From an uncultured Alphaproteobacteria bacterium (GTDB lineage Bacteria > Pseudomonadota > Alphaproteobacteria > Geminicoccales > Geminicoccaceae), in contig CALBAK010000031.1 of the NCBI GenBank assembly GCA_937926445.1, positions 1 to 64,000 on the forward strand: a stretch of 64,000 nucleotides of DNA, written 5' to 3'. Below are positions 49,958 to 59,336 of this stretch, piece after piece (position 1 is the stretch's first letter; each line of letters opens with the position of its first letter). The notes beneath the pieces were generated by a model that ran no database searches, was not told where the DNA came from, and saw only the letters and a program-made list of their open reading frames with translations. A program made the translations under genes and the position numbers.

Positions 49958-51466
49958 GTGAGCCGGGCACGGCACATCCTGGCGATCGACCAGGGCACGA
50001 CCAGCACGCGCGCCATCCTCTTCGATCCCGAGGGAAGGCCGCTCGCCTCCGCGCGGCGCGAGCTCCAACAGCTCTACCCGGCCGACGGTTGGGTGGAGCA
50101 CGACCCCGAGCACATCTGGGCCGACACGCTCGCGGTCTGCCGCGAAGCCATGGAGACGGGCGGCCTGGGCGCGCGTGATCTGGCCGCGATCGGCATCACC
50201 AACCAGCGCGAGACCACGATCTTGTGGGAGCACTCCACCGGCCGGCCGGTCCACAATGCGATCGTCTGGCAGGACCGCCGCACCGCTCCCTTGTGCCGCG
50301 CGCTCGAGGCCGAGGGGCTCGACCTTTCGATCCGCGAGCGCACCGGGCTCGTCGTCGACCCCTATTTCTCGGCCACCAAGCTCGCCTGGCTGTTGGACCA
50401 CGTTCCCGGTGCCCGGGCGGCCGCCGAGCGTGGCGAACTCGCCTTCGGTACGGTCGATTCGTTTCTCCTCTGGCGGCTCACGGGCGGGGCGGTGCACGCT
50501 ACGGATGCGAGCAACGCCGCGCGGACCATGCTGTTCGACATACGGAAGCAGGAATGGGACGAGGAGCTTCTCGAACGACTGCGGATCCCGCCCGCGATCC
50601 TGCCGCGCGTCGTCGATTGCGCGGGCGAGCTCGGCGCGACGCCGGCCGGCCTGTTCGGGGCGCCAGTGCCGATCACCGGGATGGCGGGCGACCAGCAGGC
50701 GGCGACCTTCGGCCAGGCCTGCCTCGAGCCCGGGACCATGAAGAGCACTTACGGCACCGGCTGCTTCGCCCTACTCGTCACGGGCCGCGAGCTCGTGCCG
50801 TCGCGCAACCGACTGCTCGCGACCGTGGCCTGGCGGCTCGACGGGGCGGTCACGTATGCGCTCGAGGGTAGCATCTTCGTGGCCGGGGCCGCCGTGCAGT
50901 GGGTCCGCGACGGTCTGAAGGCGATCGCGCACGCCCGCGAATCGGAGGCGCTCGCCCGCTCGGTGCCGGATACGGGCGGGGTCTACATGGTGCCCGCCTT
51001 CACCGGCCTCGGAGCCCCCTGGTGGGATCCGGACGCGCGCGGGGCGATTTTGGGCCTCACGCGCGACAGCACCGCGGCCCACATCGTCCGCGCCGCGCTC
51101 GAGGCGGTCTGCTACCAGACCCACGATCTGATGACGGCGATGGCGGACGATCTCGCGGGCCGTGGGCTCGCCCTGCCCGAGGCTCCCTTGCGGGTGGACG
51201 GCGGGATGGTCGCCAACGACTGGCTCTGCCAGTACCTCGCGGACGTGCTCGACCGGCCGGTCGACCGACCGGCGGTGATCGAGACCACGGCCGCCGGGGC
51301 TGCCCGGCTCGCGGCCCTCGGGGCCGGGCTCGTGCCCTCCCTCGAGGCGCTGGCGGCGGGCTGGCGGGCCGAGCGGAGCTTCCACCCGAGCATCGATCCC
51401 GGCCTGCGCGCGGCCCGGCTCGCCGGTTGGCGAGCGGCCGTCGAGCGGGTCCGCTCGGGCCGTTGA
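49958..51466 (+). CDS. glpK: Glycerol kinase
   Basis: 502 residues, full family length. [17 protein letters not shown] phosphate-1 motif, [14 protein letters not shown] and [11 protein letters not shown] glycerol-binding blocks, [11 protein letters not shown] phosphate-2, [22 protein letters not shown], and [19 protein letters not shown] adenosine motif. It makes glycerol-3-phosphate from glycerol and ATP. GTG start. No glpF or glpD is adjacent, so it may act in lipid or glycerol salvage. Confidence 0.97.
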   Translation: MSRARHILAIDQGTTSTRAILFDPEGRPLASARRELQQLYPADGWVEHDPEHIWADTLAVCREAMETGGLGARDLAAIGITNQRETTILWEHSTGRPVHNAIVWQDRRTAPLCRALEAEGLDLSIRERTGLVVDPYFSATKLAWLLDHVPGARAAAERGELAFGTVDSFLLWRLTGGAVHATDASNAARTMLFDIRKQEWDEELLERLRIPPAILPRVVDCAGELGATPAGLFGAPVPITGMAGDQQAATFGQACLEPGTMKSTYGTGCFALLVTGRELVPSRNRLLATVAWRLDGAVTYALEGSIFVAGAAVQWVRDGLKAIAHARESEALARSVPDTGGVYMVPAFTGLGAPWWDPDARGAILGLTRDSTAAHIVRAALEAVCYQTHDLMTAMADDLAGRGLALPEAPLRVDGGMVANDWLCQYLADVLDRPVDRPAVIETTAAGAARLAALGAGLVPSLEALAAGWRAERSFHPSIDPGLRAARLAGWRAAVERVRSGR

Positions 51467-51471
51467 ACCCG

Positions 51472-52467
51472 GTGCGGCTGCGGCTCGCGAGCTTCAATCT
51501 CGAGAACCTCGGCAGGCAGGAGGGTGCGCTCGCGCTCGCCGAGCGGATCGCGGTCTTGCGGCCGCAGCTGCTGCGGCTCGACGCCGACCTCCTCTGTCTG
51601 CAGGAGGTGCACGGCGAGCGGCCGAGAGAGGGCGGTCCGCGGCGGCTTCTGGCGCTCGATGCGCTCGTCGAGGACACCCCTTACGCGGTCTTCGCTCGCG
51701 CGAGCACCCGCTCGCCGGGTGCCCACGGCGCGGAGGGCTGGGTCGCCGACATCCACAATCTCGTCGTCCTGTCGCGGCTGCCGATCCGAAGCGTGCGCGA
51801 GCTGCGCCACGAGCGCGTGCCGCCCTTGCCGTTTCGCCTCTCGACCGCGAAACCCGAGCCCGTGGAAGTGCTCGCCCGCTTCGAGCGCCCGGCCCTGTTC
51901 CTCGAGGTGGAGCTGCCGGGCGGTCGCACCCTCCATCTCGTGAACCTGCACCTGAAGGCTCCCTTGGCCTCCTTCGTGCCGGGCCAGAAGCTCGGACCCT
52001 TCGCTTGGGCGAGCGTGGGCGGCTGGGCCGAGGGCTTCTTCCTGGCTGCCACCCAGCGCGCCGCCCAGGCCCTCGAGGTGCGCCTGGCCCTCGAGGCGTT
52101 GTTCGACGCCGAGCCCGAAGCGCTCGTCGCGGTGGTGGGCGATCTCAACGCCGAGGACCGCGAGACGCCCTTGCGCATCCTCTGTGCGGAGACCGCCGAT
52201 ACCGGCAACGGTGCTCTGGCACCCCGCTCGCTCGTGCCGACCTGCCGCTCCCTGCCCGAGGACCGCCGCTTCACGGCGATCCATCACGGCCGGAGGCTCG
52301 CGCTCGACCACGTGCTGCTCTCGCGCGGGCTGCTCGGCCACTTTCGCGGCCTCGAGGTGCACAACGAGACGCTCGACGACGAGCTGGCACCCTCCGAGCG
52401 GGTCGAGCGCGCGACCGAGAGCTACCACGCACCCGTGGTGGCGAGCTTCGAGCTGCCGGACAAGTGA
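51472..52467 (+). CDS. Endonuclease/exonuclease/phosphatase-family protein
   Basis: 331 residues with every EEP active-site block: LASFNLENLG (Asn), LCLQEVHG (Glu), VNLHLKAPL (His), VVGDLNAED (Asp/Asn), LDHVLLSRGL (Asp-His) and the final SYHAPVVASFEL (His). Substrates range from DNA to phospholipids, so no finer call is made. The start could be GTG 51472 or TTG 51463, the latter overlapping the glpK stop (TTGA). Same strand as glpK, probably one transcript. Confidence 0.9.
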   Translation: MRLRLASFNLENLGRQEGALALAERIAVLRPQLLRLDADLLCLQEVHGERPREGGPRRLLALDALVEDTPYAVFARASTRSPGAHGAEGWVADIHNLVVLSRLPIRSVRELRHERVPPLPFRLSTAKPEPVEVLARFERPALFLEVELPGGRTLHLVNLHLKAPLASFVPGQKLGPFAWASVGGWAEGFFLAATQRAAQALEVRLALEALFDAEPEALVAVVGDLNAEDRETPLRILCAETADTGNGALAPRSLVPTCRSLPEDRRFTAIHHGRRLALDHVLLSRGLLGHFRGLEVHNETLDDELAPSERVERATESYHAPVVASFELPDK

Positions 52468-52557
52468 CATCCCCGATCGTCGTTCGGACGGGCGCGGGGA
52501 TCGCGTCGGCGGCCCTCCGTTCGGGCGGACGCCGGAAGATGCTGCTTCGGCCGCCGT

Positions 52558-53100
52558 TCAGGAGGGCTCGGGAATTTCGTGAACGTGCACGTCGTGCGCG
52601 GCGTGGTCGGTCAGGATCCGGATCGCCGAGCGCTCGGCCGCCTCGTCGGGGGTGCGGACCCAGAGGAGAATGCCGCCCTTGTCGAGCTGCTCCTGCAGCC
52701 AGTCGGCGTGGCGGCGATCCATCCAGCGGGCGAGCACGGTACCGAGGGTGGCGCCGACGACCGCGGTGCCGGCGATCGCCGCCGCCACCGCCCCGGCCGA
52801 AGCCACGACCACGCTCGCCGCCAAGAGGGTCGGCAGGATGGTCAAGGAGCCGATGACCATGTCCTCGCGGGTGCCGATCTGCTTGGCGGAGACGAAGCGG
52901 GTGCGCGGGGCGCGCGGATCGTCCTCGAGCTCCTCGACCCGCCGGTAGACGTGGCCGAGCTTCTTCTCGACCGTGTCCTGGCCGGCCAGGAGGCTGATCG
53001 CGTCCTTGGGGAAACCGGCCGCGCGCAGCTCGTCGACCGCCGCCTCGAGCGAGCTCCAGTCGTGGAAGACCGCCACCGCCTCGCGCACCGTGCCCGCCAT
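52558..53100 (-). CDS. General-stress protein 17M-like membrane protein
   Basis: 180 residues from the ATG at 53100. The N-terminal half is a GSP17M/YflT-like domain (VAVFHDWSSLEAAVDELRAAGFPKDAISLLAG). A hydrophobic Ala/Val-rich hairpin follows (about 95-135), then a soluble tail (LLWVRTPDEAAERSAIRILTDH). Family members respond to stress, but their role is unclear. It diverges from the uronate dehydrogenase gene. Confidence 0.78.
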   Translation of the reverse strand: MAGTVREAVAVFHDWSSLEAAVDELRAAGFPKDAISLLAGQDTVEKKLGHVYRRVEELEDDPRAPRTRFVSAKQIGTREDMVIGSLTILPTLLAASVVVASAGAVAAAIAGTAVVGATLGTVLARWMDRRHADWLQEQLDKGGILLWVRTPDEAAERSAIRILTDHAAHDVHVHEIPEPS

Positions 53101-53243
53101 ACCCGCTCCTTTCCGCTCGCGCCCGCCGCAGCCTTTCGCCGGCCCCCTTTGGCGCCGCTCGCGCGCGACGCGATCTTGCCCGCCAGGCGTAGGCTGCGCG
53201 TCGATCCAGATCAAGTCCGACCGGCGGGGCGGCCGGCTTCCGT

Positions 53244-53261
53244 AGCACGGCGCGCCGTGCT
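53244..53261. promoter_or_regulatory. 18-bp perfect palindrome, possible operator
   Basis: AGCACGGCGCGCCGTGCT is a perfect inverted repeat with no loop, in the divergent region between the stress gene and the uronate dehydrogenase gene, 35 bases before the latter's start. Such symmetry fits a dimeric repressor site. The binding protein is unknown. Confidence 0.45.
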
Positions 53262-53296
53262 CTAAGGCCGCCGGCGACCAGCGGGGGAGGCGGGCC

Positions 53297-54100
53297 TTGG
53301 CGATCGAACGGGTTCTCGTGACCGGGGCGGCGGGGGCGCTGGGGCGGGTCGTGCGCGCGCATCTCAAAGGGCGCTATCGCCTGCTGCGGCTATCCGACAT
53401 AGCACCGATGGACCCGGCGGGTCCGGGCGAGGAGGTCGTGCGGGCCGATCTCGCTGATGCCGCGGCCATGGACCGGCTGCTCGACGGCATCCAGGCCGTG
53501 GTCCATCTGGGCGGGCATTCGGTCGAAGGCAGCTGGGAGCAGATCCTGCGCGCCAACATCGTGGGTCTGATCAACCTCTACGAGGCGGCCCGAAAGGCCG
53601 GGACCGACCGGGTCCTGTTCGCCTCTTCCAACCACGCGGTGGGGTTCCACCGGCGCTGGCCGCGCACCGACCACACTGCCCCGGCCAAACCCGATTCGCG
53701 CTACGGGGTCTCGAAGGCGTTCGGCGAGGACCTCGCGCTCTACTACGCGAACAAGCACGGGATCCGCGGCTTCTGCATGCGGATCGGCAGCGCTCGGGCG
53801 GAGCCCGTCGACGAGCGCCAGCTCAGCACCTGGCAGTCCTACCCCGATTTCTGCCGGCTCGTGGACGTCGGACTCACCGCCTGGTACCGCTACGAGATCG
53901 TCTACGGCGTCTCGGCCAACACGCGGAGTTTCTGGGACAATCGCAACGCCGAGCGGCTCGGCTACCGGCCGCAGGACGATGCCGAGGCCTGGGCGGCGAA
54001 GCTCGAGGGGATCAAGAGCCCGCATCTGGTCGACGAGCTCCATGTGGGCGGACCCTTCTGCAGCGCCGACTTCACGGGCCGGGTCGAGGATATCGTCTGA
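53297..54100 (+). CDS. udh: Uronate dehydrogenase
   Basis: 267-residue extended short-chain dehydrogenase. NAD-binding VTGAAGALGRVV, VVHLGGHSVEGSWEQILRANI, then FASSNHAVGFH and catalytic YGVSK (Tyr/Lys), and MRIGSARAEP with RLVDVGLTAW. These match bacterial uronate dehydrogenases, which oxidise galacturonate or glucuronate to aldarolactones. The start is TTG at 53297 with GGGGGAGG upstream. No other uronate genes are adjacent. Confidence 0.88.
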   Translation: MAIERVLVTGAAGALGRVVRAHLKGRYRLLRLSDIAPMDPAGPGEEVVRADLADAAAMDRLLDGIQAVVHLGGHSVEGSWEQILRANIVGLINLYEAARKAGTDRVLFASSNHAVGFHRRWPRTDHTAPAKPDSRYGVSKAFGEDLALYYANKHGIRGFCMRIGSARAEPVDERQLSTWQSYPDFCRLVDVGLTAWYRYEIVYGVSANTRSFWDNRNAERLGYRPQDDAEAWAAKLEGIKSPHLVDELHVGGPFCSADFTGRVEDIV

Positions 54101-54214
54101 GGCGCGATTGACAGGAGCCGGTCGCGGCCGCCAGAAGGCCGCGCGCCGACCGCGGCGCGAGATCCGCCTCGACCACCCGCGACCGCGGCGCCGCTCCGGG
54201 GCCCGCTTCGATCG

Positions 54215-55171
54215 ATGAGCACGCTGCTCGATTTCGAGAAACCGATCGCCGAACTCGAGGGCAAGGCCAAGGAGCTGCGCCACCTCCAGGACGGCAGCGA
54301 GCTCGACCTCGCCGACGAGATCGCCCGGCTCGAGAGCCGGGCCGCCAAGCTGCTCTCCGCCACTTACGCCAAGCTCACGCCGTGGCAGAAGGCGCAGGTG
54401 GCGCGCCATCCCGACCGGCCGCGCTTCAAGGACTACGTGGCGGAGCTGATCGAGGATTTCACCCGGCTCGCGGGCGACCGGGCGTTTGCCGACGATGCCG
54501 CGATCCAGGGCGGGATCGGCCGGTTGCGCGGCCGCTCGGTCATGGTGATCGGCCAAGAGAAGGGGTCCGACACCGAAGAGCGGGTGCGGCACAATTTCGG
54601 CATGGCCCGGCCGGAGGGCTATCGCAAGGCGGTCCGCCTCATGCGCCTGGCCGAACGCTTCGGCCTGCCGGTCGTCACGCTCGTCGACACGCCGGGGGCG
54701 CATCCCGGGATCGACGCCGAGGAGCGCGGCCAGGCCGAGGCGATCGCCCGCTCGATCGAGTGCTGCCTCGATCTCGAGGTACCGATCGTCTCGGTGATCG
54801 TGGGCGAGGGGGGCTCGGGGGGCGCGATCGCGCTGGCCGCCGCCGATCGGGTGCTGATGCTCGAGCACAGCATCTATTCGGTGATCTCGCCCGAGGGTTG
54901 TGCGGCGATCCTCTGGCGGGCTGCGGACAAGGCGCCCGAGGCGGCCGAGGCCTTGAAGTTCACGGCCCAGGACCTCCTGGGATTGGGCCTGATCGACGAG
55001 GTGATCGCCGAGCCGCTCGGCGGTGCGCATCGCGGTCGGCAGACCACCATCCGCTCGGTCGGGGACGCGATCGAGCGGCACCTCGCCGACCTCTCCGGCC
55101 GCGACGGCTCGGCGTTGCGCGAGGCTCGCCGGGCGCGCTTTCTCGCCATGGGCCGCCCCGCCGAGGGGTGA
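54215..55171 (+). CDS. accA: AccA, acetyl-CoA carboxylase carboxyltransferase alpha subunit
   Basis: 318 residues. [18 protein letters not shown] start, [52 protein letters not shown] and [38 protein letters not shown]. With AccD it forms malonyl-CoA for fatty acid synthesis; accD is not in the window. It converges on the TVP38 gene with 3 bases between stops. Confidence 0.98.
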   Translation: MSTLLDFEKPIAELEGKAKELRHLQDGSELDLADEIARLESRAAKLLSATYAKLTPWQKAQVARHPDRPRFKDYVAELIEDFTRLAGDRAFADDAAIQGGIGRLRGRSVMVIGQEKGSDTEERVRHNFGMARPEGYRKAVRLMRLAERFGLPVVTLVDTPGAHPGIDAEERGQAEAIARSIECCLDLEVPIVSVIVGEGGSGGAIALAAADRVLMLEHSIYSVISPEGCAAILWRAADKAPEAAEALKFTAQDLLGLGLIDEVIAEPLGGAHRGRQTTIRSVGDAIERHLADLSGRDGSALREARRARFLAMGRPAEG

Positions 55172-55174
55172 GGC

Positions 55175-55906
55175 TCAGCCCATGGCGTGGCGCAGGCGGC
55201 GCCAGGCGACCGGGAGAAGGGCGAGGAGGGCGAGCCCGAGAAGCGGGAGCAGCACGGCGGGCTCGAGGATCAGGCCGAGATCGGGCTCCTCGCCGCGTTC
55301 GAGGACGTGCCCGAGCCCGGCACCCATGCTCGCATAGACGAGGCTGCCCGGGACGATGCCGAGGGCGGTGGCGAGCGCGAAGGTGCGCAAGGGCACGCCC
55401 AAAAGGGCCGGCACGAGATTGACGAGCCAGAACGGGAAGACCGGCACGAGGCGGAGGGCCAGGAGATAGGAGAAGGCATTCGCCCGGAACCCCTCGGCCA
55501 TCCCCGCGAGCCAGGGCCCGGCGCGGGCACGCAAGGGCTCGCCGAGCGCGCTGCGGGCGATCAGGAAGAGGAGAACGGCACCCGCGGTCGCGCCGATCAC
55601 GACGAGGAGCGTGGCGAGCAGCGTTCCGAACAGGAAGCCGCCCGCGAGGGTGAGGGCGAGCGCCCCCGGGATCGAGAGCGCGGTCGCCGCGGTGTAGAGC
55701 AGCACGTAGAGCAGCGCGCTCGCGATCGGCCGCTCGGTTACGAAGGCGACGAGCATCGCCCGGTGCCGGCGCAGGCTCTCGAGGCTCGCGAGCTCGTGCG
55801 CCCCGGTCGCGAACACGAGGGCGAGGGCCGCGAGCAGGAGGGCGAGCGGCAGAAGCCGGCGGAGCCGCCCGGGGCCGACGGCGGCGGGACCGGTCGCGAG
55901 GTTCAT
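55175..55906 (-). CDS. TVP38/TMEM64-family membrane protein
   Basis: 243 residues, five or six hydrophobic helices. ALSIPGALALTLAGGFLFGTLLATLLVVIGATAGAVLLFLIAR is the SNARE-associated/DedA-like core, followed by LALRLVPVFPFWLVNLVPALLGVPLRTF and GIVPGSLVYASMGAGLG. DedA/TVP38 proteins are linked to lipid scrambling. The start overlaps the stop of the flavoprotein gene (ATGA); this pairing is common in bacteria. Confidence 0.9.
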   Translation of the reverse strand: MNLATGPAAVGPGRLRRLLPLALLLAALALVFATGAHELASLESLRRHRAMLVAFVTERPIASALLYVLLYTAATALSIPGALALTLAGGFLFGTLLATLLVVIGATAGAVLLFLIARSALGEPLRARAGPWLAGMAEGFRANAFSYLLALRLVPVFPFWLVNLVPALLGVPLRTFALATALGIVPGSLVYASMGAGLGHVLERGEEPDLGLILEPAVLLPLLGLALLALLPVAWRRLRHAMG

Positions 55907-57318
55907 CCGAGCTTCGCGAGCCAGCGCACGAGCCGCCGCGTGCGCTCGCCGAAGAGGGTCGGTGTGTACCAGCTGCCGGCCACCCGCTTCGTGATTTCCG
56001 AGAGGGTCGGATAGGGAACGAGGGCCGAAGCGAGCGCGCCGATGGCGAGCCGGCGCTCGATCGCCAGGATCCAGGGAAGGAGCAGTTCGCCGGCCTGCGA
56101 CCCCAGGATCGCCACCCCCAGCACCCGGCCGTGGGCAGCGACGACGGCTTCGATCCGGCCGAGGGTCTCCCGCTCGGCTCGGGCGCGGTCGTTGTCGGCG
56201 AAGTCCCAGACGAGGATGCGGTGCCGGATACCGCGGGTGGCGGCCTCGGCCGCCGAGAGCCCGACCGCGGCGAGCTCGGGGTCGGTGAAGGTCACCCGCG
56301 GCAGGGCCACGGGCGTGCCGCGCGCGGGCAGACGGAAGAGGATGTTGCGGATCACGATCCCGGCCTGCCAGCCGGCCAGGTGGGTGAACTGCGGCCCGCC
56401 CGTGCAGTCGCCGATCGCATAGACCCGTGGATTGCTCGTACGCAACCGATGGTCGACCGCGATGCCGGCCCGCGAGTAGCGGATGCCGGCGAGCTCGAGG
56501 CCGAGCCCCTCGACGGTCGGCCGGCGCCCGGTGGCGACCAGGAGATGGCTGCCGGAGACCCGCTGCTCACCGTCCGGGCTTGCCACGACGACGGTCGGAC
56601 CGGGCTCGATCCGGCGGACCTCGACCCTCTCGAGGAGCCGGATGCCTTCGGCCAGGAAGCGCCGGCGCAGAAGGTCGACGAGCGCCGGGGGCTCGCGCGG
56701 AAGCATCGTCCCGATGTCGAGGAGGGTGACCGCCGAGCCGAGACGGCGGAACGCCTGGGCGAGCTCGCAGCCGATCGGCCCGGCGCCGAGGACGAGGAGG
56801 TGGTCCGGCCGGTCGCGCAGCTCGAAGACGGTCTCGTTGGTGAGGTGGGGGACCTCGGCGAGGCCCGGGATCGGCGGCACGGCGGGTCTCGAGCCGGTCG
56901 CGAGCACGAAGCGGCGGGCGCGGATCCGCTGCTCGCCGGCCTCGACCTCGGCCGGCCCCGTGAAGCGGGCGCGGGCCAGGATCACCCGCACGCCCAGGCC
57001 TTCGAAGCGCTCGACCGAATCGTGCGGGGCGATCGCCGCAATCACCGAGCGGACATGGTCCATCACCCGCGCGAAGTCGATCTCGGGCGCGACGGCACGA
57101 ATGCCGAAAGGCTCGGCCTCGCGGATCGCCTGGGCCCGACGGGCGGCGGCTACGAGGCTTTTGGACGGCACGCAGCCCAGGTTGAGGCAGTCGCCGCCCA
57201 TCCGATCGGCCTCGACGAGCACGACCGAGGCGCCCATCTGCACTGCCCCGGCGGCGAGGGTGAGGCCGCCCGAGCCGCCGCCGATCACGCACAGGTCCGG
57301 GGTCGAGACGATGGTCAC
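55903..57318 (-). CDS. FAD-dependent disulfide oxidoreductase, MerA/dihydrolipoamide-dehydrogenase type
   Basis: 471 residues. FAD-binding CVIGGGSGGLTLA, redox disulfide GGDCLNLGCVPSKS, NAD-binding LLVLGAGPIGCELAQAFRRLG, FAD second contact VYAIGDCTGG. The C-terminal block reads PYPTLSEITKRVAG, so the His of HxHPTxSE found in dihydrolipoamide dehydrogenase is absent, as in MerA-like relatives. No lipoyl or metal-binding domain is fused. GTG start. Probably acts with the TVP38 partner, function unknown. Confidence 0.87.
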   Translation of the reverse strand: MTIVSTPDLCVIGGGSGGLTLAAGAVQMGASVVLVEADRMGGDCLNLGCVPSKSLVAAARRAQAIREAEPFGIRAVAPEIDFARVMDHVRSVIAAIAPHDSVERFEGLGVRVILARARFTGPAEVEAGEQRIRARRFVLATGSRPAVPPIPGLAEVPHLTNETVFELRDRPDHLLVLGAGPIGCELAQAFRRLGSAVTLLDIGTMLPREPPALVDLLRRRFLAEGIRLLERVEVRRIEPGPTVVVASPDGEQRVSGSHLLVATGRRPTVEGLGLELAGIRYSRAGIAVDHRLRTSNPRVYAIGDCTGGPQFTHLAGWQAGIVIRNILFRLPARGTPVALPRVTFTDPELAAVGLSAAEAATRGIRHRILVWDFADNDRARAERETLGRIEAVVAAHGRVLGVAILGSQAGELLLPWILAIERRLAIGALASALVPYPTLSEITKRVAGSWYTPTLFGERTRRLVRWLAKLG

Positions 57319-57411
57319 GGCCGACGAGGCTAGGTCGTGCGGGCGCGCCCGGCAATTGACGAGGGCGCGAGACGGCCGTGATCTGCGCCCCGGTCGTCAC
57401 GCGGAGGAGCC

Positions 57412-57918
57412 ATGGCGCGCGGTCCCGAGGAACTCCTGGCCTTTCTCGCCGAGCTCGGGTTCGTGGTGGTCACCCACCGGCATCCGCCGGTCTTCACGGT
57501 CGAGGAGGCGGCGGTCCACACCGCGCACCTGCCCGGCGGTCACACCAAGAACCTGTTCCTCGAGGACCGGTCGGGTGGTCTCTGGCTCGTCTCCTGCCTC
57601 GACCGGCAGACGGTCAAGGTCAATGCGCTCGCTCGGCTCTTGGGCGCGCCTCGGGTGAGCTTCGGCTCGGCCGAGCGGTTGCGCCAGGCGCTCGGGGTCG
57701 AGCCCGGCTCGGTCACTCCCTTCGCTCTGATCAACGACGAAGCCCACCGGGTGCGGCCGGTCTGGGACAGCAAGATGCTGGCCCTGCCGCTTCTCAACTT
57801 CCACCCGCTCGTCAATACCATGACGACGGCGATCACGCCCGCGGACCTGCGCCGGTTCGCCGCCGCCACCGGCCACGTCCCGATCGAGCTCGACCTCGAC
57901 GCCACGCTTTCGGCCTGA
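57412..57918 (+). CDS. Prolyl-tRNA editing protein, ProX/YbaK family
   Basis: 168 residues. THRHPPVFTVEEAAVHTAHLPGGHTKNLFLEDRSG is the ProX signature with the conserved Lys of the editing pocket, followed by VSFGSAERLRQALGVEPGSVTPFALINDE. It hydrolyses mischarged Ala- or Cys-tRNA(Pro). ATG start with GGAGG 8 bases upstream. Followed by the broken hydrolase. Confidence 0.93.
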   Translation: MARGPEELLAFLAELGFVVVTHRHPPVFTVEEAAVHTAHLPGGHTKNLFLEDRSGGLWLVSCLDRQTVKVNALARLLGAPRVSFGSAERLRQALGVEPGSVTPFALINDEAHRVRPVWDSKMLALPLLNFHPLVNTMTTAITPADLRRFAAATGHVPIELDLDATLSA

Positions 57919-57968
57919 GCGACGCGTTTCGCCTGGTGTCGGGGGCGAGCCTCGGCTGAGGGCCGACC

Positions 57969-59336
57969 ATGATAACGGGTCTCGATTTGTCGTCGCCGCC
58001 GCGGCGAGCGATCCTCACGGGTTTGGCCGGCCTGGCCACGGGCGCGCTGGCGCCCGGACCGCTCGCGGCCGTGAGGCGGGCCGACGATGCCCGCTGGATC
58101 GAGCCCTACGACTTTTCGCTCTCGGACCCGTTCGCTGCCACCGTGGTCGGCACCCCGCTCGCCGAACAGTCCGAGCGGCCCGAGCTGCGGGTCGGTGTGA
58201 ACGCCTTTCGCGACCGGGTCGGTGTGCTCGCCGGCCGCGGTCCCCGACATCTTCTGGTACGACCGGCGCGGCCTCGGCTACGGCGTCGCATACCTGCCCG
58301 GCCCCGCCCCGCTCGTCGTGCTCGTCGCCGGCACGGGCGGGGCGTTGAACTCGCGCACGACGCAGATCCTCGCCCGCAGTCTTCTGGCCGGCGGCTTCCA
58401 CGTGCTCGGGCTCTCCTCGCCGAGCTTCGGCAATTTCTAGACCACCGCCTCGACGAGCGGCGTGCCGGGCCGGCTGCACGAGGACGCTCGCGATCTGCAT
58501 CGGGCCCTCGAGGCGATCCTCCCGGCGGTCGAGCGGCGGATCGCGATCACCGGGTTGCATCTCGCGGGCTACAGCCTGGGTGCGGCGCACGCCGCCCGTC
58601 TCCTCCGCCTGGCCGATGCGCGCGGCCGGTTCCGCTTCGAGCGCGTGCTGCTCTCGAACCCGCCCAAGAGCCTGTTCAGCTCGCTGCGGATCGTCGATGC
58701 GCTCTACGAGCGGCACCTCGCCGATCCGCCGCGGGCCCGGGCCTTCGTCGACGGGGCGTTTCGGGCCTTCGCCGAGCTGCAGAAGAAGGCGGGGGGGGTG
58801 CGCTCGATACCTCGCGCGACTTCCTCTTCGATGTCTATCGTGCGCTGCGGCCGGGTCGGGAGACGCTCGAAGCCCTCGTGGGCCTCGTTTTTCGGATGAT
58901 GGCGACCAACCTCGCCTCCATCGCGGACGTGCTCACGGGCTCGAACTATCTCGTGGCCGCCGATGCGCCGCTCGGCCCGACGAGCTCGCTCGGCAACGTC
59001 TTCGTCCAGGGCAACCGGCTCTCTTTCGAGCAGTTCCTGGACGGGCTCTACGTCCCTTGGTTCCGGCGCAGCGAACCCGGTTACGATCGGGCCCGGGCGA
59101 TCGCCGAGGGTGATCTGGCCTCGATCGAGACTTTTCTGCGCTGGGATTCGAGGCTCGGGCTGATGACGAACGCCGACGATATCATCCTGGCGCCCGGCGA
59201 GCTCGCCTGGTTCGAACGGGTGTTCGCGCAGCGGGCGGTGATCTTTCCGAAGGGCGGTCATTGCGGGAATGGTGCCGAGCGCCGCTTCGTGCCAAAGCTC
59301 GCAGCCTTCTTCACCGACGGTTGGGCCGGCCGATGA
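57969..59336 (+). pseudogene. Alpha/beta hydrolase, twice frameshifted with an internal amber stop
   Basis: About 455 residues if restored. A Tat/Sec-like N-terminus is followed by WIEPYDFSLSDPFAATVVGTPL in frame one. Near 58205-58240 the reading moves to VPDIFWYDRRGLGYGVAYLPG and VAGTGGALNSRTTQILARSLL. TAG at 58438-58440 interrupts this frame, which continues with GVPGRLHEDARDLHRALEAI, nucleophile GYSLGAA and YERHLADPP. A run of eight G at 58791-58798 then shifts back to FLFDVYRALRPGRETLE, NADDIILAPGELAW and PKGGHCGN (triad Asp and His). The relatives I recall also sit beside mlaA. Its stop overlaps mlaA. Confidence 0.8.

Noticed and set aside
54109-54138. TTGACA before accA as a promoter
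   Set aside because: No acceptable -10 element lies at 16-18 bases; the surrounding sequence is too GC-rich.
58438-58440. In-frame TAG in the hydrolase read as pyrrolysine or other recoding
   Set aside because: No recoding element is visible, alphaproteobacteria do not normally encode pyrrolysine, and two frameshifts in the same gene make decay or error simpler.
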